64,000 nucleotides of DNA from 3107 sp965216225 (GTDB taxonomy: Bacteria > Pseudomonadota > Alphaproteobacteria > Rhodobacterales > Rhodobacteraceae). The notes below the pieces were generated by a model. That model ran no database searches. It was not told the origin of the DNA and was given only the letters and a program-made list of their open reading frames with translations. The position numbers were made by a program, and so were the translations under genes. Positions 49,989 through 59,019 of this stretch are shown piece after piece (the first letter of the stretch is position 1; every line of letters begins with the position of its first letter). The stretch spans positions 9,312-73,311 of the forward strand of contig CBDCFF010000019.1 in assembly GCA_965216225.1 (NCBI GenBank). The letters are read 5' to 3'.

Positions 49989-50559
49989 AGTCTCCCCAAC
50001 CGGGCAGAGGCGCCGGAATCATCTGCCCCCCGGTATTGCCAGGTTGTTTGAGGTTGGTCGCGAATGACCGGTCAAACGGTCATCAGGGGGTTATTTCTGC
50101 GGCGTATTCTGCCCGGAGGTTGAAGGCGTCGGATCTGGCGTGGCGGCAAGATGAGGCGGAGAGTTTGTGCCGGCGGGAGCGAAAGATCAGCATGATCCGT
50201 CATCTTCGCCATATCCTGTGCTTGTCATGCGCGACCAGGGCCCCGTGTATCCGTTCAGGCCTGTGGTGAAGACGGCGGTCGATCATACTCTCTTTCGGTC
50301 TCTGCCGACCAAGTGCAACGCGGTCCGACCGCCGCCGCTGCCCGGTATATGTGAGGTGCCGGGCAGCGGCTCCCTTATCGCAAAGAAGCCACATAATGTC
50401 ATAAGACAAGCGCACCAGCAAAACATGGGATCAAACAGTACCTTTGTGCCGATTGACACGACTGGCGACATCGCGCCCCGCGCACATCTCGCTGCCCCGC
50501 GACCCTGACGGTGCGCTTGCGTTGGTCGAACAGGCGGCGGATGGCCTTGCCGCCCGGCT
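49989..50559. other. 571-bp stretch without a confident gene
   Basis: Short frames on both strands but none that I recognise; the minus-strand frame 50200-50421 (IHGALVAHDKHRIWRR) faintly resembles a decayed transposase end. It contains a strong hairpin at 50334-50370. It separates the agmatinase-family gene from a convergent small exported-protein gene, so a terminator is expected here. Confidence 0.45.
50334..50370. repeat. 12-bp perfect inverted repeat in a gene-less region
   Basis: Arms GCCGCTGCCCGG (50334-50345) and its complement (50359-50370), 13-nt loop, followed by TCCCTTATCG. It could act as a bidirectional terminator for the two flanking convergent genes, although the T-run is poor. 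Confidence 0.45.
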
Positions 50560-50886
50560 TCAAAAGGTGCAGTACGCTTCGGCAGTGGTGCCGAAACTCA
50601 GGTAACGCTGCCAGAATTTCTCATCCGACCGGCGGTTGGACTGGCGCATCGCCTGGGCCTTGTCCGGGTCGGCAAGGAAACCGGCCGCGATGCGTTGCTC
50701 TCCGCGCGTCAGGGTCAGATTGGCCACATCCTGTATGCAGCCGCACAGCCGCCGGTTTGCAGCCGCCCGACCGGATTGATTGCAGGCGCGCTCGATCACT
50801 TCGGCCTGTGCCTGTGCCGCCGCCACAGTTGCCACAGTCGCCACAGTCGCCATCAGAATGCCTGCCGCCAGAGGATGGGATTTCAT
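50560..50886 (-). CDS. Small exported protein of unknown function
   Basis: 108 residues with a signal peptide (MKSHPLAAGILMATVATVATVAAAQAQA, written in parts: basic start, hydrophobic TVATVATVAAA core, AQA cleavage motif). The mature part has paired cysteines (RACNQSGRAAANRRLCGCIQ) and a C-terminal Cys (EAYCTF). Rhodobacterales relatives are sometimes labelled arginine transporters, which the sequence does not support. The h-region is built from a 9-bp DNA repeat. Confidence 0.7.
   Translation of the reverse strand: MKSHPLAAGILMATVATVATVAAAQAQAEVIERACNQSGRAAANRRLCGCIQDVANLTLTRGEQRIAAGFLADPDKAQAMRQSNRRSDEKFWQRYLSFGTTAEAYCTF
50822..50848 (-). repeat. Three tandem 9-bp repeats inside a signal-peptide coding region
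   Basis: GCCACAGTT, GCCACAGTC, GCCACAGTC on the plus strand, coding ATV repeated in the hydrophobic core of the exported protein. Copy-number change would lengthen or shorten the core by three residues without breaking the frame. Confidence 0.7.
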
Positions 50887-51036
50887 GATTCTGCCTCTTT
50901 ACTCTGCCTTGCGGGGTATCCCCGTTCTTGTCCGGGGGTCATTATGCCCGAACAGGCGGATTTTTCAATCCGGCATGGCGGGCCATGCCTGCGTGTTGCA
51001 CTTGTCCCGGCTGGCGGTCTCCGCTAGGTCAGGGGC

Positions 51037-51972
51037 ATGACGACACTCTTCATCACCCATACCGACTGCGACGCCCATGTCACCCCGCCCGGCCACCCGG
51101 AACAGGTGGCGCGGCTGGAACGGATCCGGGCGGCGCTGGATGCACCGCATCTCGACGATCTTGCCCGCCGTGACGCCCCCCTCTGCGAGGATGCCGACAT
51201 CCTGCTTTGCCATCGCGAGGATTACCTTGGGCGCATCGTCGCGGCGGAACCCGTCGCGGGCCGGGTGAGCCTCGATGGCGACACCCACCTGAGCGCCGGC
51301 TCGGTGCAGGCCGCCCGGCGCGCGGTCGGGGGCAATATCGCCGCCGTCGATGCGGTGCTGGATGGCGAGGCGCAGAACGCCTTTGTCGCCTGCCGCCCGC
51401 CCGGCCATCACGCCGAAACCGCCACCGCCATGGGCTTCTGCCTGTTCGGCAATGCCTCCATCGCCGCGAAACACGCGCTGGAAAGGCGCGGGCTGTCGCG
51501 CGTTGCCATCGTCGATTTCGACGTGCATCACGGCAATGGCACGCAGGCGCTGATGTGGAATGAACCCCGCTGCCTCTTTGCCTCGACCCATCAGATGCCG
51601 CTTTATCCCGGCACCGGCGCGCGGCAGGAACAGGGCGGGCATGGCAATGTGCTGAACTTCCCCCTCAATCCCGATTCCGGCGGCGAGGCAATGCGCACCG
51701 CGCATGACGGGGCGATTCTGCCCGCGCTCCGCGATTTCGCACCGGAACTCATCCTCGTCTCCGCCGGGTTCGATGCCCATCGCGCCGATCCGCTGGCCAG
51801 CCTCATGTGGGAAACCGAAGATTTCCGCCAGCTTACTGCCGGTATCTGCAAGGTGGCCGCTGAAGTCTGTCAGGGGCGGGTGGTCTCGACCCTGGAAGGA
51901 GGCTATGATCTGGCGGCGCTGGCGGCCTCTGCCGCCGCGCATGTGGAGGTTTTGATGGAGCATGGGGCATGA
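51037..51972 (+). CDS. Histone deacetylase family protein (acetylpolyamine amidohydrolase-like)
   Basis: 311 residues. Zinc-dependent deacetylase fold: RPPGHHAETATAMGFC (the two catalytic His), VDFDVHHGNGT (zinc ligands Asp and His), SAGFDAHRADP (zinc Asp) and LEGGYDL near the end. Bacterial members act on acetylated polyamines or lysines; the substrate is not known here. Overlaps xseB by 4 bp. Confidence 0.92.
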   Translation: MTTLFITHTDCDAHVTPPGHPEQVARLERIRAALDAPHLDDLARRDAPLCEDADILLCHREDYLGRIVAAEPVAGRVSLDGDTHLSAGSVQAARRAVGGNIAAVDAVLDGEAQNAFVACRPPGHHAETATAMGFCLFGNASIAAKHALERRGLSRVAIVDFDVHHGNGTQALMWNEPRCLFASTHQMPLYPGTGARQEQGGHGNVLNFPLNPDSGGEAMRTAHDGAILPALRDFAPELILVSAGFDAHRADPLASLMWETEDFRQLTAGICKVAAEVCQGRVVSTLEGGYDLAALAASAAAHVEVLMEHGA

Positions 51973-52220
51973 GCGACACGAGCGACAAGCCGGTAGGGGA
52001 AATGAGCTTTGAGGAAGCCATGAAGGCGCTGGAGTCCATCGTCACCCAGCTTGAACGTGGCGACGTGCCCCTTGATCAGTCCATCGCACTTTACGAACGC
52101 GGGGCGGCGCTGAAAAAACGCTGCGAGACGAAGCTCAACGAAGCGCAGGAAAAGGTCGCGGTGATCGCGCTTGATCGGGACGGCCAGCCAGCCGGCACCC
52201 AACCGCTTGACGAGGCGTGA
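51969..52220 (+). CDS. xseB: Exodeoxyribonuclease VII small subunit
   Basis: 83 residues. Small subunit of the single-strand-specific exonuclease VII. Core MSFEEAMKALESIVTQLERG, LDQSIALYERGAALKKRCE is diagnostic. Overlaps both the gene before (ATGA) and ispA after (TGATG), the usual order in alphaproteobacteria. xseA is not in the window. Confidence 0.95.
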   Translation: MSDTSDKPVGEMSFEEAMKALESIVTQLERGDVPLDQSIALYERGAALKKRCETKLNEAQEKVAVIALDRDGQPAGTQPLDEA

Positions 52221-53086
52221 TGTTTCAGGAGCGGTTGAGAGAGCACGCGGCGCGCATCCAGGCCGTTCTGAATGCCGCTCTGAAGGGGCAGCAGGGGCCG
52301 GACATCGGCGCGGCCATGGGGTATGCCGTGCGGGGCGGCAAGAGGTTGCGCGGGTTTCTGGTGATGGAGGGGGCGGCGCTCTATGGTGTCGGACCCGGAC
52401 AATCGGTCCATGCGGCAGCGGCGGTCGAGGCGCTGCACACCTATTCCCTGATCCACGACGATCTGCCCTCCATGGATAATGACGACATGCGCCGGGGGCA
52501 GCCGACCGTGCATGTGAAATGGGATGAGGCCACGGCGGTTCTGGCCGGTGACGCCTTGCAGGCCCTTGCCTTTGAACTTTTGACCCATGCCGGGATCGGC
52601 GATGCCGACCGGCGGCTGAAACTGGTGATGACACTGGCCCGTGCAGCGGGCGCGCGCGGCATGGTGCTGGGCCAGGCGCAGGACATTGCGGCGGAAACGG
52701 CGACAACATCGCCGGGTCTTTCCGAAATCACCGAATTGCAGCGCAACAAGACCGGTCGCCTGATCCACTGGTCGGCCGAGGCCGGACCGCTGATGGCGGG
52801 GCGCGACCCCGAGACCATGCGCCGATATGCACGCGCCCTGGGTCTTGCTTTTCAGATCGCCGATGATATTCTGGATGTCGAAGGCGATGCTGAAACGGCG
52901 GGCAAGCGCGTCGGCAAGGATGCGGACAGGGGCAAGGCGACCTTCGTGTCCTTGCTGGGTCTTGACGCGGCCAGGGCGCGGGCCAGGGCGCTGGTGGACG
53001 AAGCCGTTGATGCGCTGGCGGAATTCGGACCCGAGGCCGATGTCCTGCGGGATGGTGCCCGCTTTGTTATTGCCCGTAACCGCTAG
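52217..53086 (+). CDS. ispA: Farnesyl (geranyl) diphosphate synthase
   Basis: 289 residues. Joins isopentenyl diphosphate to allylic diphosphates to give C10-C15 prenyl diphosphates. First Asp-rich motif DDLPSMDND, second DDILD, with GKRLRGFL and GDALQALAFE. Normal length. Coupled to xseB and 21 bp upstream of dxs. Confidence 0.95.
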   Translation: MMFQERLREHAARIQAVLNAALKGQQGPDIGAAMGYAVRGGKRLRGFLVMEGAALYGVGPGQSVHAAAAVEALHTYSLIHDDLPSMDNDDMRRGQPTVHVKWDEATAVLAGDALQALAFELLTHAGIGDADRRLKLVMTLARAAGARGMVLGQAQDIAAETATTSPGLSEITELQRNKTGRLIHWSAEAGPLMAGRDPETMRRYARALGLAFQIADDILDVEGDAETAGKRVGKDADRGKATFVSLLGLDAARARARALVDEAVDALAEFGPEADVLRDGARFVIARNR

Positions 53087-53107
53087 ACGAACCAGGAAGG
53101 CCCGGAA

Positions 53108-55036
53108 ATGAGCGAACGACCCATCACCCCCTTGCTTGACCGCGTGACGGTCCCTGCCGACCTGAAGGCGCTATCGGATGCGGAACTGCGCCAGTTGGCC
53201 GATGAACTGCGCGCGGAAACCATCAGCGCGGTGTCGGAAACCGGGGGCCATCTGGGCGCGGGTCTCGGGGTGATCGAACTGACCGTCGCGCTTCATGCGG
53301 TTTTCGATGCGCCTAGGGACCGTATCATCTGGGATGTCAGCCATCAATGCTATCCGCACAAGATCCTGACCGGGCGGCGGGATCGTATCCGCACGCTCCG
53401 GCAGAAGGACGGCCTGTCCGGTTTCGCCAAACGCACGGAGAGTCCATATGACCCGTTCGGCGCCGCGCACAGTTCCACTTCGATCTCGGCGGCGTTGGGC
53501 TTTGCCGTGGCGCGCGATCTGGGCGGCTCCCCGGAACACCGGATCGGCGACTGCATCGCGGTGATCGGCGATGGCGCGATTTCCGCCGGCATGGCCTATG
53601 AGGCGATGAACAACGCTGGCCATCTGAACAAACGCTTCTTCGTGATCCTGAATGACAACGACATGTCCATCGCCCCGCCGGTTGGCGCGATGTCCAACTA
53701 TCTTTCGCGTCTTTATGCGGGAGAGCCGTATCAGGACCTGAAAAGCGCCGCCAGGGGCGCGGTCAGCCTGCTGCCCGAACCGCTCCGCAAAGGCGCGCAG
53801 CGCGCCAGGGAGGCGCTGAAAGGCATGACCGTCGGCGGCACCCTGTTCGAGGAGTTGGGCTTTTCCTATGTCGGCCCGATCGACGGGCATGATCTCAACC
53901 GGCTGCTGTCGATTCTGCGTGTCGTGAAGGACCGCGCCACCGGCCCGATGCTGATCCACGTCACCACCAGGAAGGGCAAGGGCTATGCCCCGGCAGAGAG
54001 CGCCCGCGACGGGGGCCACGCGACGGCGAAATTCGATGTCGTGACCGGCAAGCAGAAAAAAGCGCCGTCCAACGCGCCCGCCTACACCAGCGTCTTTGCC
54101 AGGGCGCTGCTGGCCGAGGCCGCAGTCGATGACAGGATCTGCGCCATCACCGCCGCCATGCCGGATGGCACCGGTCTCAATCTGTTTGCCGAACGCTATC
54201 CCGGCCGCTGCTTTGACGTGGCCATCGCCGAACAGCATGGCGTCACCTTCGCCGCCGGGCTTGCGGCGGGCGGCATGAGGCCCTTCTGCGCCATATATTC
54301 GACCTTCCTGCAACGGGGCTATGATCAGGTCGTGCATGACGTTGCCATCCAGCAACTGCCCGTGCGCTTTGCCATTGACCGGGCCGGGCTGGTCGGGGCT
54401 GACGGGGCGACCCATGCGGGCAGCTATGACATCGCCTATCTTGCCAATCTGCCCGGCTTCGTGGTCATGGCGGCGGCGGACGAGGCCGAACTGATGCACA
54501 TGGTCGCCACCGCCGCCGCCCACGATGACGGCCCCATCGCCTTTCGCTATCCGCGCGGGGAAGGCGTGGGCGTCGAACTGCCGGAGCGCGGCCAGCCGCT
54601 TGAGATCGGCAAGGGCCGGATCATCCGCAAAGGCGCAAGGGTGGCGATCCTGTCCTTCGGCACACGGCTGGAGGAGGTGAAAAAGGCGGCAGAGGCGCTC
54701 TCGGACAGCGGCGTCAACCCGACAATCGCCGATGCCCGTTTCGCCAAACCGCTGGACCGCGACCTGATCCTTGATCTGGCCACCGGTCACGAAGCCCTGA
54801 TCACCATAGAGGAAGGCGCGGTTGGCGGCTTCGGCAGCCATGTCGCGCAACTTCTGGCTGACGAAGGCGTGTTCGATACCGGCCTGAAATACCGCTCCAT
54901 GATCTTGCCGGACATATTCGTCAATCAGGCCAGCCCCGCCCAGATGTATGATGCGGCGGCAATGAACGCACCGCACATAGAGGCGAAAGTGCTTGAGGTT
55001 CTGGGCATCGACCGGAAGGGCAAGCGCGGCGCCTGA
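53108..55036 (+). CDS. dxs: 1-deoxy-D-xylulose-5-phosphate synthase
   Basis: 642 residues, normal length. Thiamine-diphosphate enzyme that starts the MEP isoprenoid pathway from pyruvate and glyceraldehyde-3-phosphate. ThDP motif GDGAISAGMAYEAMNNA, substrate His in SETGGHLGAGLGV and the second domain DRAGLVGADGATHAG. With ispA directly upstream it forms an isoprenoid supply operon, which in phototrophic or carotenoid-making relatives feeds pigment synthesis. Confidence 0.97.
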   Translation: MSERPITPLLDRVTVPADLKALSDAELRQLADELRAETISAVSETGGHLGAGLGVIELTVALHAVFDAPRDRIIWDVSHQCYPHKILTGRRDRIRTLRQKDGLSGFAKRTESPYDPFGAAHSSTSISAALGFAVARDLGGSPEHRIGDCIAVIGDGAISAGMAYEAMNNAGHLNKRFFVILNDNDMSIAPPVGAMSNYLSRLYAGEPYQDLKSAARGAVSLLPEPLRKGAQRAREALKGMTVGGTLFEELGFSYVGPIDGHDLNRLLSILRVVKDRATGPMLIHVTTRKGKGYAPAESARDGGHATAKFDVVTGKQKKAPSNAPAYTSVFARALLAEAAVDDRICAITAAMPDGTGLNLFAERYPGRCFDVAIAEQHGVTFAAGLAAGGMRPFCAIYSTFLQRGYDQVVHDVAIQQLPVRFAIDRAGLVGADGATHAGSYDIAYLANLPGFVVMAAADEAELMHMVATAAAHDDGPIAFRYPRGEGVGVELPERGQPLEIGKGRIIRKGARVAILSFGTRLEEVKKAAEALSDSGVNPTIADARFAKPLDRDLILDLATGHEALITIEEGAVGGFGSHVAQLLADEGVFDTGLKYRSMILPDIFVNQASPAQMYDAAAMNAPHIEAKVLEVLGIDRKGKRGA

Positions 55037-55069
55037 CGGCGGAACCCGCCCGGTGCGCGTCCCCCGTGG

Positions 55070-55999
55070 CTACAGTTTTTCCGTCAGTTCCGGCACGGCG
55101 GTGAAGAGGTCGGCGACAAGGCCGAAATCGGCAACCTGAAAGATCGGCGCCTCTTCATCCTTGTTGATCGCGACGATGACCCTGGAGTCTTTCATGCCCG
55201 CAAGGTGCTGGATCGCGCCGGAGATGCCCACAGCGACATAAAGATCGGGGGCGACAACCTTGCCGGTCTGGCCCACCTGCCAGTCATTCGGCGCATAACC
55301 CGAATCGACCGCCGCGCGGGACGCGCCGACGGCAGCCCCCAGCTTGTCGGCCAGTTTCTCTATCAGTGCGAAATCTTCCTGCGAACCCACGCCACGGCCG
55401 CCGGAAACCACGACGCCCGCCGAGGTCAGCTCCGGGCGGTCGCTTGCCGCCCCCTTGTCCTCTACCCACCAACTCAGGCCCGGATCGGCAGCGGCGGCGA
55501 TGGTCTCGACCGGGGCGGCGGCCCCTTCGCCGGCGGCATCGAAGGTCGAGGTCCGTATCGACACGACTTTCCTTGCGTCTTTCGACCTTACGGTCTGAAT
55601 CGCGTTGCCTGCGTAGATCGGACGCTCGAACGTGTCGGCATCGACAATGCGGGAAACGTCAGAGATGACCATCACGTCCAGCAGGGCGGCAACGCGCGGC
55701 AGCACGTTCTTGGCGTCGGTGGTGGCCGGGGCCACGATGTGGTCATAGCCATCGGCCAGCGACACGATCAGGGCCGCGGTGGCTTCGGCCAGACGATGAC
55801 CGAGAGAGGCATCCTCGGCGACCAGAACCCTTGACACGCCCTCGATCCTGGCAGCAGTTTCGCCTGCGGCAGCGGCAGAAGCGCCTGCGCAGAGCGCGGT
55901 CACGTCGCCCAGCCCGCTGACGGCGGCGACGGCTTTCGCTGTCGCGTCCAGCGCCAGCTCGCCATCGGTGACTTCGGCAAGAAGAAGAACAGCCATCAT
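55070..55999 (-). CDS. etfA: Electron transfer flavoprotein alpha subunit
   Basis: 309 residues. FAD-binding subunit of ETF, which carries electrons from acyl-CoA dehydrogenases to ETF-ubiquinone oxidoreductase. C-terminal FAD domain is clear: VVVSGGRGVGSQEDF, DSGYAPNDWQVGQTGKVV, YVAVGISGAIQHLAGM. Overlaps etfB by 4 bp and converges on dxs with 33 bp between. Confidence 0.96.
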   Translation of the reverse strand: MMAVLLLAEVTDGELALDATAKAVAAVSGLGDVTALCAGASAAAAGETAARIEGVSRVLVAEDASLGHRLAEATAALIVSLADGYDHIVAPATTDAKNVLPRVAALLDVMVISDVSRIVDADTFERPIYAGNAIQTVRSKDARKVVSIRTSTFDAAGEGAAAPVETIAAAADPGLSWWVEDKGAASDRPELTSAGVVVSGGRGVGSQEDFALIEKLADKLGAAVGASRAAVDSGYAPNDWQVGQTGKVVAPDLYVAVGISGAIQHLAGMKDSRVIVAINKDEEAPIFQVADFGLVADLFTAVPELTEKL

Positions 56000-56754
56000 A
56001 CAGCCCCCGCTTCCCTGAGTTTCTCCACCAGTTCATCGACCGAGCGCACGATGACGCCCGCCGCGCGCGCCGGGGGTTCATCGGTTCTGACGATTTCCAG
56101 ACGCGGAGAGACATCGACGCCGTAATCCTCCGGCGTCTTCTCCTCCAGCGGCTTTTTCTTCGCCCTCATGATGTTGGGCAAGTTCGCATAGCGCGGCTCG
56201 TTCAGGCGCAGATCGACGGTGATGATGGTCGGCATGGCAACCCTGATCGTTTGCAGACCGCCATCGACCTCGCGCGTGACGACGGCGCTGTCGCCCTCGA
56301 TGTCGAGGCCGGAGGCAAAGGTGCCCTGCGACCAGCCCAGAAGCGCCGCCAGCATCTGGCCGGTGGCGTTCATGTCGTTGTCAATGGCCTGCTTGCCGCA
56401 AAGCACGATGCCCGGCTGCTCTGCCTCGACGATCTTCGCCAGAATCCCGGCAACGGCCAGCGGCTCCGTATCCGTATGCACGTCATCGGCGGCGACAACC
56501 AGAATGGCGCGGTCGGCCCCCATCGCCAGCGCGGTCCGCAGGGTTTCCTGCGATTGCCTCACGCCGATCGAAACCGCCACGATCTCTTCCGCCTTGCCGG
56601 CCTCCTTCAGACGGATCGCCTGCTCTACCGCGATTTCGTCGAACGGGTTCATCGACATCTTGACATGCGCGAGATCGACACCGCTGCCGTCCGCCTTCAC
56701 GCGGACTTTCACATTGTAGTCGATCACGCGCTTGACAGGTACAAGCACCTTCAT
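55996..56754 (-). CDS. etfB: Electron transfer flavoprotein beta subunit
   Basis: 252 residues from MKVLVPVKRVIDYN. Seen are KMSMNPFDEIAVEQAIRLKE, GKQAIDNDMNATGQMLA and TREVDGGLQTIRVAMPTIIT, the ETF-beta signature region. Coupled to etfA. It should serve the acyl-CoA dehydrogenase at 39983-41755 among others. Confidence 0.96.
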   Translation of the reverse strand: MKVLVPVKRVIDYNVKVRVKADGSGVDLAHVKMSMNPFDEIAVEQAIRLKEAGKAEEIVAVSIGVRQSQETLRTALAMGADRAILVVAADDVHTDTEPLAVAGILAKIVEAEQPGIVLCGKQAIDNDMNATGQMLAALLGWSQGTFASGLDIEGDSAVVTREVDGGLQTIRVAMPTIITVDLRLNEPRYANLPNIMRAKKKPLEEKTPEDYGVDVSPRLEIVRTDEPPARAAGVIVRSVDELVEKLREAGAV

Positions 56755-56954
56755 GGGTGTGTGTCTCCTCAAATCCGGGTCCGCGTTGCGGCCCCACCTC
56801 TGGCTCTCGCGCCGTTGTTATCGAAACGCGCAGGCGGAAAACAGACCAAAATCGACGCAGAAACGTTTCGTAACGCCGCGTTCGCGGTTTTTACCGGGAC
56901 TTCCGATAAACTTCGGCATATGTTCCAGATCAGATCAGATCAGAGGGGGCCGAA

Positions 56955-57314
56955 ATGGAAAAGGTGAGCGGTTTGGGCGGGGTATTCTTTCGGGCGAAAG
57001 ATCCCCAGGCGCTTGGCGAATGGTACAGGGCGCATCTGGGCATAGACCCGGTGCCCGGTGATTACGAAACCCCGCCGTGGCAACAGGCGGAAGGCCCCAC
57101 GGTCCTTGCCCCCTTCCCCGCCGATACCGGATATTTCGGTGCGCCGGGTCAACAGTTCATGCTGAATTTCCGTGTCCGCAACCTCGACGCCATGATTGCG
57201 CAACTCACGGACGCGGGTATCGGGGTCAAGCGCACGGAAAGCCTGCCCAATGGCCATTTCGCCCGCCTGCATGACCCCGAAGGCAACCCGATAGAGTTGT
57301 GGGAGCCCGCCTGA
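56955..57314 (+). CDS. VOC-superfamily (glyoxalase-fold) protein
   Basis: 119 residues in one beta-alpha-beta-beta-beta module pair (GGVFFRAKDPQALGEWYRAH, FMLNFRVRNLDAMIAQL, ARLHDPEGNPIELWEP). The C-terminal Glu of IELWEP is a typical metal ligand. Members include glyoxalase, dioxygenase and antibiotic-binding proteins; this one cannot be assigned. It stands between etfB and the adenosyltransferase gene. Confidence 0.8.
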   Translation: MEKVSGLGGVFFRAKDPQALGEWYRAHLGIDPVPGDYETPPWQQAEGPTVLAPFPADTGYFGAPGQQFMLNFRVRNLDAMIAQLTDAGIGVKRTESLPNGHFARLHDPEGNPIELWEPA

Positions 57315-57381
57315 ACGCCTGCCCCCCGACCATGCGCAGCGCCGGAAGATGTGCGCCGCCGGCCACGCCTGCCGGCGACAC

Positions 57382-57954
57382 TCAGCGGTTCGCGCCCGGA
57401 ACCCAGAGCACATCGGCGCGGCCATCTTCATTGGCGACGCGGGCGGCGACGAAAAACCAGTCGCTGAGGCGATTCAGGTATTTCACCGCACCGGGGTTCA
57501 CCTGCTCTGCGGCGGCAAGCTCGGTGGTCAGACGCTCTGCCCGGCGCGACACGGTCCGGCAGAGGTGCAGATGCGCGCCCAACGCCGAGCCGCCCGGCAG
57601 AACGAAGCTGCGCAACGGCTTCAGCCCGGCATTCATCGCGTCGATCTCTGCCTCCAGCCGCCCCACCTGCGACATGGCGACCCGCAGCGGCGGACATTCG
57701 GCCCCGGCATCCCTGTCGATAGCGGGATTGCAGAGATCGGCGCCCAGATCGAAAAGATCATTCTGGATACGGGCGAGGGCTGCATCCATCTCTCCCTCCA
57801 CATGCAACCGCGCGAGTCCAACGGTCGCGTTGGTCTCATCCACCGTGCCACAGGCGCTTACGCGGGTGGAATGTTTCACGACCCGCTTGCCATTGCCCAG
57901 TGCGGTGTCGCCGCCATCCCCGGCGCGGGTGTAAATCCTGTTCAGAACCACCAT
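57382..57954 (-). CDS. Cob(I)alamin adenosyltransferase, PduO type
   Basis: 190 residues from MVVLNRIYTRAGDGGDTALG. Transfers the adenosyl group of ATP to cob(I)alamin to make coenzyme B12. Signature KHSTRVSACGTVDETNATVG and FVLPGGSALGAHLHLCRTVSR, written here in parts, are diagnostic of the PduO family. Supports a B12-dependent methylmalonyl-CoA route with mce. Overlaps the small membrane protein gene (TGATG). Confidence 0.92.
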   Translation of the reverse strand: MVVLNRIYTRAGDGGDTALGNGKRVVKHSTRVSACGTVDETNATVGLARLHVEGEMDAALARIQNDLFDLGADLCNPAIDRDAGAECPPLRVAMSQVGRLEAEIDAMNAGLKPLRSFVLPGGSALGAHLHLCRTVSRRAERLTTELAAAEQVNPGAVKYLNRLSDWFFVAARVANEDGRADVLWVPGANR

Positions 57955-58160
57955 CAGCCAATCCCCCCGCTGATCAGGATGAAAAGCAGGATCAGCGCCA
58001 CCGCCACTGCCTGCGCGATGATCCGGTAGCGCATGATGCGATTGGCGTGTCTGCGGTTGAACTCTCCGCCCTTCGCGAAACCGCCGATCCCGATCATGAG
58101 AATGACCAGAACCGCCAGAACGGCGAAGACGACAATCACAAAAAGGGGATTGCTGGACAT
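57954..58160 (-). CDS. Twin-transmembrane (HIG1-like) small membrane protein
   Basis: 68 residues with two membrane helices (LFVIVVFAVLAVLVILMIGI and IIAQAVAVALILLFILIS) joined by a basic loop (NRRHANRIMRYR). Resembles HIG1-domain proteins, some linked to respiratory complexes. The position before the adenosyltransferase gene is familiar from Rhodobacterales. Function unknown. Confidence 0.82.
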   Translation of the reverse strand: MSSNPLFVIVVFAVLAVLVILMIGIGGFAKGGEFNRRHANRIMRYRIIAQAVAVALILLFILISGGIG

Positions 58161-58314
58161 GATGCCGTATTCCTTTTGCGTTGTTGTTGATGTAAACATG
58201 TCGGGCGGGAAATGCGATGCCTGAATTGCCGCGCGCACCGAAGGCGATCCGCCTTGTTGTTACGGTTGCCACTTTTCAGTGCCCGCATCAGAAGAGCCAG
58301 AGGAGAGAGAGAAC

Positions 58315-58971
58315 ATGAGCCTGCGAATTAACGACACCGCCCCCGATTTCACGGCCGACTCGACCGAAGGAACGATCCGCTTTCACGACTGGATCGGCGA
58401 TGGCTGGGCGGTTCTGTTTTCCCATCCCAAGGACTTCACCCCCGTCTGCACGACCGAACTGGGCTATATGGCCGGCATTCAGGAAGAGTTTGCAAAACGC
58501 AATTGCAGGATCATCGGCATCAGCGTCGATCCGGTGGCGGCGCATCACAAATGGAAAGAGGACATCGTCACCGCAACCGGCCAATCGGTGTCCTATCCGA
58601 TGATCGGCGATCCCGACCTCCGGGTTGCCAGGCTCTACGACATGCTGGGATCGGAAGCCGGAGACAGTTTCGAAGGCCGCACCGCGATGGACAATCAGAC
58701 TGTGCGCACGGTGTTCCTGATCGGGCCGGACAGGAAGATCAAGATGCAGCTTTCATACCCGATGACCACGGGACGGAATTTCGATGAAATCCTGCGGGTG
58801 ATCGATTCGGTGCAACTGACCTGGGATCACAAGGTCTCGACCCCGGCGAACTGGACCCATGGCGATGACGTGATCGTGCTGCCTGCGGTATCCGATGAGG
58901 ACGCCCGCGCCCGGCATGGCGATTTCGAGGCCAGACTGCCGTATCTGCGCTTCGTGAAACAGCCCGGCTGA
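58315..58971 (+). CDS. 1-Cys peroxiredoxin (Prx6 type)
   Basis: 218 residues from MSLRINDTAPDF, after AGAGGAGAGAGA. Reduces peroxides; the peroxidatic Cys is Cys45 in FTPVCTTELG. The C-terminal extension (TPANWTHGDDVIVLPAVSDE) marks the Prx6 group, which uses an external thiol for recycling. Only one further Cys (in KRNCRII) is present, consistent with a 1-Cys mechanism. Confidence 0.93.
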   Translation: MSLRINDTAPDFTADSTEGTIRFHDWIGDGWAVLFSHPKDFTPVCTTELGYMAGIQEEFAKRNCRIIGISVDPVAAHHKWKEDIVTATGQSVSYPMIGDPDLRVARLYDMLGSEAGDSFEGRTAMDNQTVRTVFLIGPDRKIKMQLSYPMTTGRNFDEILRVIDSVQLTWDHKVSTPANWTHGDDVIVLPAVSDEDARARHGDFEARLPYLRFVKQPG

Positions 58972-59019
58972 CGCGCCCGGAGCCCGGAAAGGGCAACAGC
59001 CCCGGAAAGGGCGTTGCGG

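Noticed and set aside
50560..50886. Annotation of the small exported protein as an arginine transporter
   Set aside because: It has a signal peptide and cysteines but no membrane segments or binding-protein domain, so a transport function is not supported.
53171..54976. 601-residue open frame antisense to dxs
   Set aside because: Mirror of a strongly conserved gene in GC-rich DNA; no family likeness, while dxs on the other strand is certain.
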